NCBI GenBank assembly: GCA_022571845.1
Contig: JACZXB010000008.1
Span: 108,116 to 172,115, forward strand
Length of the DNA: 64,000 nucleotides
Reading direction: 5' to 3'
Source of the DNA: Candidatus Zixiibacteriota bacterium
GTDB taxonomy: Bacteria > Zixibacteria > MSB-5A5 > GN15 > FEB-12
Within the stretch, counting starts at the first letter, position 1; each line of letters opens with the position of its first letter. Under the pieces are notes generated by a model that saw nothing but the letters and a program-made list of their open reading frames with translations, did not search any database and was not told the origin of the DNA. This document shows, piece by piece, positions 62,746-64,000 of the stretch. The position numbers were made by a program, and so were the translations under genes.

Positions 62746-63741
62746 TCACGGTCTCTTAACTACCGTAACCTCCCCACCTGATACAGTTACTTTTTCGCTA
62801 TCTACCTCAACTATCAGCGCACCGGTCTTATTTATGTCGATAGCTTGTCCGGTTAGCGATTTGTCGCCAGTTTTTAATATTATCGTTTGTCCCAATAACG
62901 ATGAATAAGCGCGGATACGTTTAAGCGATCCACCTAATTGGCTTTTGGGGTAACTCTTGTATTCTTTCTCAAAGTGCTGCAAAAATTCCGCTGTCAACTT
63001 GGCTCGATTAATTTTTTTACCCGAAACCTGCCGAAGCGATGTTGCCAGTTTCCTTATGGTCTGTGGGAAATCTTTTTGTTTCTGGTTTATGTTTATGCCT
63101 ATGCCAACGATGACATAATCAATCTTATTATTTTTGGTATATAACTCGGTCAGCACTCCGGCTACTTTGCGATTACCGATCAAAATATCGTTGGGCCATT
63201 TGATTTTTACTTTGCCGGGGCAGTATTTTTCAAATGTCTCGGCGGCAGCCAGGGCTGTCATTATAGAAAGTCCCGGCGCTTTCTCAAGCGGTATTTTTGG
63301 TGTAATAATTATTGAAATATACGCCCCAACTTTTTCCGGCGAATACCAGCTACGTCCAAACCTCCCTTTGCCAAGCGTCTGCTTTTCGGAAGTAACAACA
63401 ATGCCTTCGTCTGCGTCACCGGCTGCCATCTGTGAGGCGAGATCGTTTGTCGATTTGAGAGATTGAAAAGAAATCAGGTTTTGCCCGATGATTTTAGTTT
63501 TCAGATAAAAATTGATTTCGGTAGCGCTTAAAGTATCAGCCGCATGTCTGAAAGTTATTTCACTCTTGCTTAGTTTTAGGCCATAGCCCCAACTTTTTAG
63601 AATTTTAGCGGCTTTATATATATCAAAACTTTCGGATTTTAGTTTTTTGGCAAGAGTTGAAATCGCGAAAATCTGTTTACGTTTTTTTCTGATATATGAT
63701 AAAACCTGGTCAGCCAGCTGTTCCAACTCTACCTGATTCAT
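62746..63741 (-). CDS. birA: Biotin-[acetyl-CoA-carboxylase] ligase with N-terminal HTH (BirA)
   Basis: The 331-residue protein has an N-terminal winged-helix region (residues 1-65, AISTLAKKLKSESFDIYKAAKILKSWGYGL), then the ligase core: QSLKSTNDLASQMA, the nucleotide loop TLGKGRFGRSWYSPE, KIKWPNDILIGNRKVAGVLTEL and VIVGIGININQ, and a C-terminal SH3-like domain. It would biotinylate the acetyl-CoA carboxylase carrier and, with the HTH part, may repress biotin genes. The start codon overlaps the nadC stop as ATGA. Confidence 0.93.
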   Translation of the reverse strand: MNQVELEQLADQVLSYIRKKRKQIFAISTLAKKLKSESFDIYKAAKILKSWGYGLKLSKSEITFRHAADTLSATEINFYLKTKIIGQNLISFQSLKSTNDLASQMAAGDADEGIVVTSEKQTLGKGRFGRSWYSPEKVGAYISIIITPKIPLEKAPGLSIMTALAAAETFEKYCPGKVKIKWPNDILIGNRKVAGVLTELYTKNNKIDYVIVGIGININQKQKDFPQTIRKLATSLRQVSGKKINRAKLTAEFLQHFEKEYKSYPKSQLGGSLKRIRAYSSLLGQTIILKTGDKSLTGQAIDINKTGALIVEVDSEKVTVSGGEVTVVKRP

Positions 63742-64000
63742 TTTGGGTCAGTTACTTTAAGTGAAAAATCAGAAGTCGGCGCCGAGTGGGTCAAGGCGCC
63801 AACTGAAATATAATCAACACCGGTGGCGGTAATGTCTGCCACGTTTTCAAGCGAGACATTCCCCGATGCTTCGAGTTTAACTTCGTCAGACAAGTTTCGT
63901 GCAATTGAAACAAGTTTATGCAAATCCTCAATTGATTGATTGTCGAGCAAAAGTCTTTTTGCTTCGCACTTTATCGCTTCTCTCAGCTGCTCTTCATTTG
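63738..64000 (-). CDS. nadC: Nicotinate-nucleotide pyrophosphorylase (5' part missing)
   Basis: Only the C-terminal 87 residues are inside the window. They contain LLLDNQSIEDLHK, KLEASGNVSLENVADITATGVDYISVGALTHS and a final DFSLKV, which match the end of quinolinate phosphoribosyltransferase: the LDN and EASG motifs bind the phosphate, and GALTHS is diagnostic. It makes nicotinate mononucleotide in NAD synthesis. Its stop codon overlaps the birA start, so the two vitamin-cofactor genes are translationally coupled. Confidence 0.92.
   Translation of the reverse strand, partial: NEEQLREAIKCEAKRLLLDNQSIEDLHKLVSIARNLSDEVKLEASGNVSLENVADITATGVDYISVGALTHSAPTSDFSLKVTDPK

Noticed and set aside
1..64000. 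Search for CRISPR arrays, insertion sequences, prophage or retron genes
   Set aside because: No regularly spaced direct repeats, transposase, integrase, reverse transcriptase or Cas-like protein was seen.

Overview
The window looks like chromosomal DNA from a Gram-negative bacterium of moderate G+C content. An outer membrane is implied by a TonB-dependent receptor, an OmpP1/FadL-type barrel, a Wzi-like protein, an SLBB polysaccharide exporter and lipoproteins. The combination of Rex, DivIVA, BshB1 (bacillithiol), a type 2-like IleRS and many uncharacterised secreted proteins suggests an FCB-group or Zixibacteria-like lineage. That placement is inference, since no rRNA gene is present. No tRNA, rRNA, CRISPR array, transposase or prophage was recognised.

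Layout. 1-2101 is a leftward operon (SDR epimerase, small membrane protein, class V aminotransferase cut by the window edge). 2285-3769 is an A+T-rich nuclease-like gene. 3766-8603 carries a MEMO-AMMECR1 fusion, an SPFH/NfeD membrane pair, DUF302, OsmC and a solitary DNA methyltransferase. 8656-10821 encodes a DUF255 thioredoxin-like lipoprotein. 10898-17767 is an exopolysaccharide cluster (SLBB exporter, small unknown protein, aminotransferase-like protein without the usual lysine, undecaprenyl-phosphate sugar transferase, Wzi-like barrel). 18363-21178 pairs an OmpP1-type barrel with an esterase-like lipoprotein that lacks the nucleophile serine.

21346-24755 groups low-molecular-weight thiol and cysteine genes (BshB1, cystathionine gamma-synthase/lyase, cystathionine beta-synthase) and a small zinc-ribbon protein. 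24761-29507 is a leftward run of a TPP riboswitch, TonB-dependent receptor, sodium:solute symporter and greA. The riboswitch makes the receptor and symporter a probable thiamine uptake system. 29544-30998 is an A+T-rich Apea-like HEPN gene. 31052-39795 contains an exported truncated haemoglobin, SDR and SRPBCC enzymes, PEGA, DUF4153 and TPR proteins and several unknown secreted proteins.

39928-43832 holds rex with a near-perfect autoregulatory operator, alr, yggS and a DivIVA protein. 44171-51795 holds a purine nucleoside phosphorylase, pepF, ileS, a DksA-like gene and lspA. 52300-57273 is the replication core dnaA-dnaN-recF followed by an orphan ABC ATPase, so the chromosomal origin is probably here. 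57315-61436 is a uvrA-HTH-mutM repair operon. 61572-64000 has an ECF S-component-like protein, a CDGSH protein, birA and the end of nadC.

Three kinds of imperfect palindromic dispersed repeat lie between genes (29225-29323, 43973-44052, 62528-62741). The most notable points are the TPP-riboswitch transport operon, the Rex operator, three enzyme homologues that have lost signature residues, a likely CTG start for lspA, and two genes whose start codons lie about 10 nt behind an intrinsic terminator.
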